64,000 bases of DNA from Methylobacterium sp. (lineage in GTDB: Bacteria > Pseudomonadota > Alphaproteobacteria > Rhizobiales > Beijerinckiaceae). Numbering within the stretch: position 1 is the first letter of the stretch; each line of letters starts with the position of its first letter. Location: assembly GCA_020253445.1 (NCBI GenBank), contig JADCBP010000003.1, positions 1 to 64,000 on the forward strand, given 5' to 3'. A program made the position numbers and the translations under genes. The notes under the pieces were generated by a model. It did not search any database, was not told the origin of the DNA, and worked only from the letters and a program-made list of their open reading frames with translations. This document shows positions 62,497 through 64,000 of the stretch, piece after piece.

Positions 62497-64000
62497 ATGC
62501 TGCAGTCGTTTTCAGGTATAGGCCTGATGATTGGCACGCTATTCTTCGCCGCATCGTTGACTCCGAGCCTGGTGCCGCGATCGCCCGTCATCCAGGGGCT
62601 GCTGGGCGGCTTCTGCTTGGTTGCCGGCTACGGGACGGGGGTTCTTCTCCGCAGCCTCTGGCTTTGGCTTGAATTGCCGGTTTTCGAGGGGCGGGTCCGT
62701 GCGTTCGGCAATGGGCTGGCGATCCTTGCCTGCACCGGTGCGAGCGCTCTGGCGTTATGGTGGGCCTCTGGATGGCAGAACCGGCTCCGAGCCCTGATGG
62801 ACATGCCGCCCGTGGATGGCGGCAGTTCCCTGTTTATCGCGGGGCTTGCCTTCGGTTTGTTCCTTGTGCTGCTTCTGATCGGGCGATTGATCCGGTTTAC
62901 GGCGCAAAGCCTCACATTCCGCCTTGGACGCCTTGTTCCGGGCCCGCAGGCGGCCTTGTTCGGTATCGCACTCACTGCGGCGCTTTTCTGGATGATCGGG
63001 AACGGCGTGCTCGCCGCCAGCGCCCTGCGCCTGCTCGACGCTTCCTACCAGAAGCTCAATGCGCTCTTCGAGGAAGCGAGTCCGCAGCCAACGGAGGCCT
63101 ACAAGACCGGAGGCCCCGGTTCGCTGGTTGCCTGGCTGGGCCTGGGGCGTGCCGGGCGGGAATTTGTTTCCTCCGGCCCGAATGCCATGCGGATTTCCGA
63201 GCTTTCAGGTTTGACTGCGCGCGAACCCTTGCGGGTCTATGTCGGGCTCAATTCAGCTGAAAATCCCGTTGCGCGCGCGGAGCTGGCGCTGGCCGAGCTG
63301 ATCCGCATCGGGGCATTCGACAGGGCGAACCTCGTCATCGTCACGCCCACCGGCACAGGCTGGGTCGATCCAGAGAGCCAGACCGCACTTGAGCATGTTC
63401 TTCGCGGTGATGTCGCGACTGTTTCAGTGCAGTATTCCTATCTGGCGAGCTGGATTGCGTTGCTGACCGAGCCGGCCTATGGCGCGGAGACGGCACGCGC
63501 CGTGTTCGCTGCCGTTTACGGGCACTGGACGCGCTTGCCGAGCGAGAGCCGCCCCCGCCTTTTCCTTCATGGCCTGAGCCTTGGTGCCTATAATTCCGAT
63601 CTCAGTCATGATCTCCATCAGGTGATCGCCGATCCCTATGCGGGTGCCTTGTGGGCCGGTCCACCTTTCGCGAGCCAGACTTGGCGCAACATCACCGCGA
63701 ACCGGAATGCCGGAAGTCCAGCCTGGCTGCCGCGGTTCCGCGATGGCTCCGTCATCCGCTTCACCGCCCAACAGAACCATCTCGGCGATTCCCATAAGCC
63801 CTGGGGACCGTATCGCATCATCTTCCTGCAATATGCGAGCGATGCGATTGTCTTCTACGATCCGCGTTCACTCTGGCGACGCCCCGCATGGATGGCGCAG
63901 CCGATGGGACCGGATGTTTCACCCGATTTCGTATGGATCCCGATCGTTACGTTCCTCCAGCTGACATTCGACGTCATGCTGGCCACCCTGCCGCCGAAAG
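62497..64000 (+). CDS. Membrane-anchored alpha/beta hydrolase (Abhydrolase_9 type), 3' end outside window
   Basis: At least 501 aa, still open at the window end. The N-terminal about 190 residues carry about five membrane segments (SFSGIGLMIGTLFFAASLTP; LFIAGLAFGLFLVLLLIGRL; ALFGIALTAALFWMIGNGVL). Residues about 240-500 form the alpha/beta hydrolase domain (REPLRVYVGLNSAENPVARA; VSVQYSYLASWIALLTEPAY; nucleophile elbow FLHGLSLGAYNS with Ser in G-L-S-L-G). Matches the Abhydrolase_9 / 9_N family of unknown substrate. ATG at 62497 is used; in-frame TTG 62464 and GTG codons just upstream are possible. Confidence 0.8.
   Translation, partial: MLQSFSGIGLMIGTLFFAASLTPSLVPRSPVIQGLLGGFCLVAGYGTGVLLRSLWLWLELPVFEGRVRAFGNGLAILACTGASALALWWASGWQNRLRALMDMPPVDGGSSLFIAGLAFGLFLVLLLIGRLIRFTAQSLTFRLGRLVPGPQAALFGIALTAALFWMIGNGVLAASALRLLDASYQKLNALFEEASPQPTEAYKTGGPGSLVAWLGLGRAGREFVSSGPNAMRISELSGLTAREPLRVYVGLNSAENPVARAELALAELIRIGAFDRANLVIVTPTGTGWVDPESQTALEHVLRGDVATVSVQYSYLASWIALLTEPAYGAETARAVFAAVYGHWTRLPSESRPRLFLHGLSLGAYNSDLSHDLHQVIADPYAGALWAGPPFASQTWRNITANRNAGSPAWLPRFRDGSVIRFTAQQNHLGDSHKPWGPYRIIFLQYASDAIVFYDPRSLWRRPAWMAQPMGPDVSPDFVWIPIVTFLQLTFDVMLATLPPK

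Overview
This window reads as chromosomal or megaplasmid DNA of a high-GC alphaproteobacterium, most likely Hyphomicrobiales (Rhizobiales). The basis is gene content (full pqqABCDE, a complete C-P lyase operon, rhizobial-type amino-acid ABC transporters), heavy polar overlap of operon genes (ATGA/GTGA junctions), and interspersed palindromic repeats of the 'AGAGCATTTTC...CCGGT' type that I recall as common in that order. No rRNA, tRNA, CRISPR array, replication origin or complete insertion sequence was found. All IS material is fragmentary.

Layout. (1) 0-1.1 kb: IS6- and IS3-family wreckage carrying small palindromic insertions. (2) 1.1-3.5 kb: a dimethylglycine/sarcosine-type flavin dehydrogenase. 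(3) 3.7-4.8 kb: a second IS graveyard with a chimeric transposase ORF. (4) 4.9-7.6 kb: a GT2-GtrA / GT39 glycosyltransferase pair. (5) 8.0-15.6 kb: amino-acid utilisation (polar amino-acid ABC transporter, a zinc deacylase, RpiR regulator, ornithine cyclodeaminase, arginase, truncated Lrp regulator). (6) 15.8-16.9 kb: an HtrA-type protease. (7) 17.3-22.7 kb: a PQQ-dependent sugar dehydrogenase with a cytochrome c, divergent from pqqABCDE. (8) 23.0-34.4 kb: the phn (C-P lyase) operon, with an internal array of 11-bp direct repeats that looks like a Pho box. (9) 34.6-40.3 kb: a sulfite-dehydrogenase-like molybdoenzyme and cytochrome c behind a sigma-54-type promoter, next to a periplasmic binding protein / histidine kinase / NtrC-type regulator trio. 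(10) 40.4-46.9 kb: a class I haloalkane dehalogenase, a beta-barrel protein, a Tat-type alkylsulfatase, and an AT-rich foreign island with IS5 and serine-recombinase remnants. (11) 47.1-60.7 kb: a sulfonate catabolic island: suyAB, sulfite/sulfate exporter, (R)-sulfolactate-dehydrogenase-like enzyme, TauABC-like transporter, DegT aminotransferase, hpsN, and SDR and MDR dehydrogenases, with GntR and LacI regulators. (12) 60.7-64 kb: an IS256 scrap, a DUF4344 metalloprotease-like protein and a membrane alpha/beta hydrolase that runs off the end.

How the parts fit. The sulfonate island predicts uptake of a C3 sulfonate such as 2,3-dihydroxypropanesulfonate, oxidation by HpsN to (R)-sulfolactate, and cleavage by SuyAB to pyruvate and sulfite. 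The exporter and the sulfite dehydrogenase (12 kb away, probably under the three-component sensor and sigma-54) would deal with the sulfite. With the phn operon, alkylsulfatase and dehalogenase, the window looks like an accessory region for scavenging organo-sulfur, -phosphorus and -halogen compounds, built up between IS remnants. The least familiar pieces are the PhnD-like-sensor/HK/NtrC system controlling a sulfite dehydrogenase, and the DegT aminotransferase inside the sulfonate operon, which could open the pathway to an amino-sulfonate such as cysteinolate.
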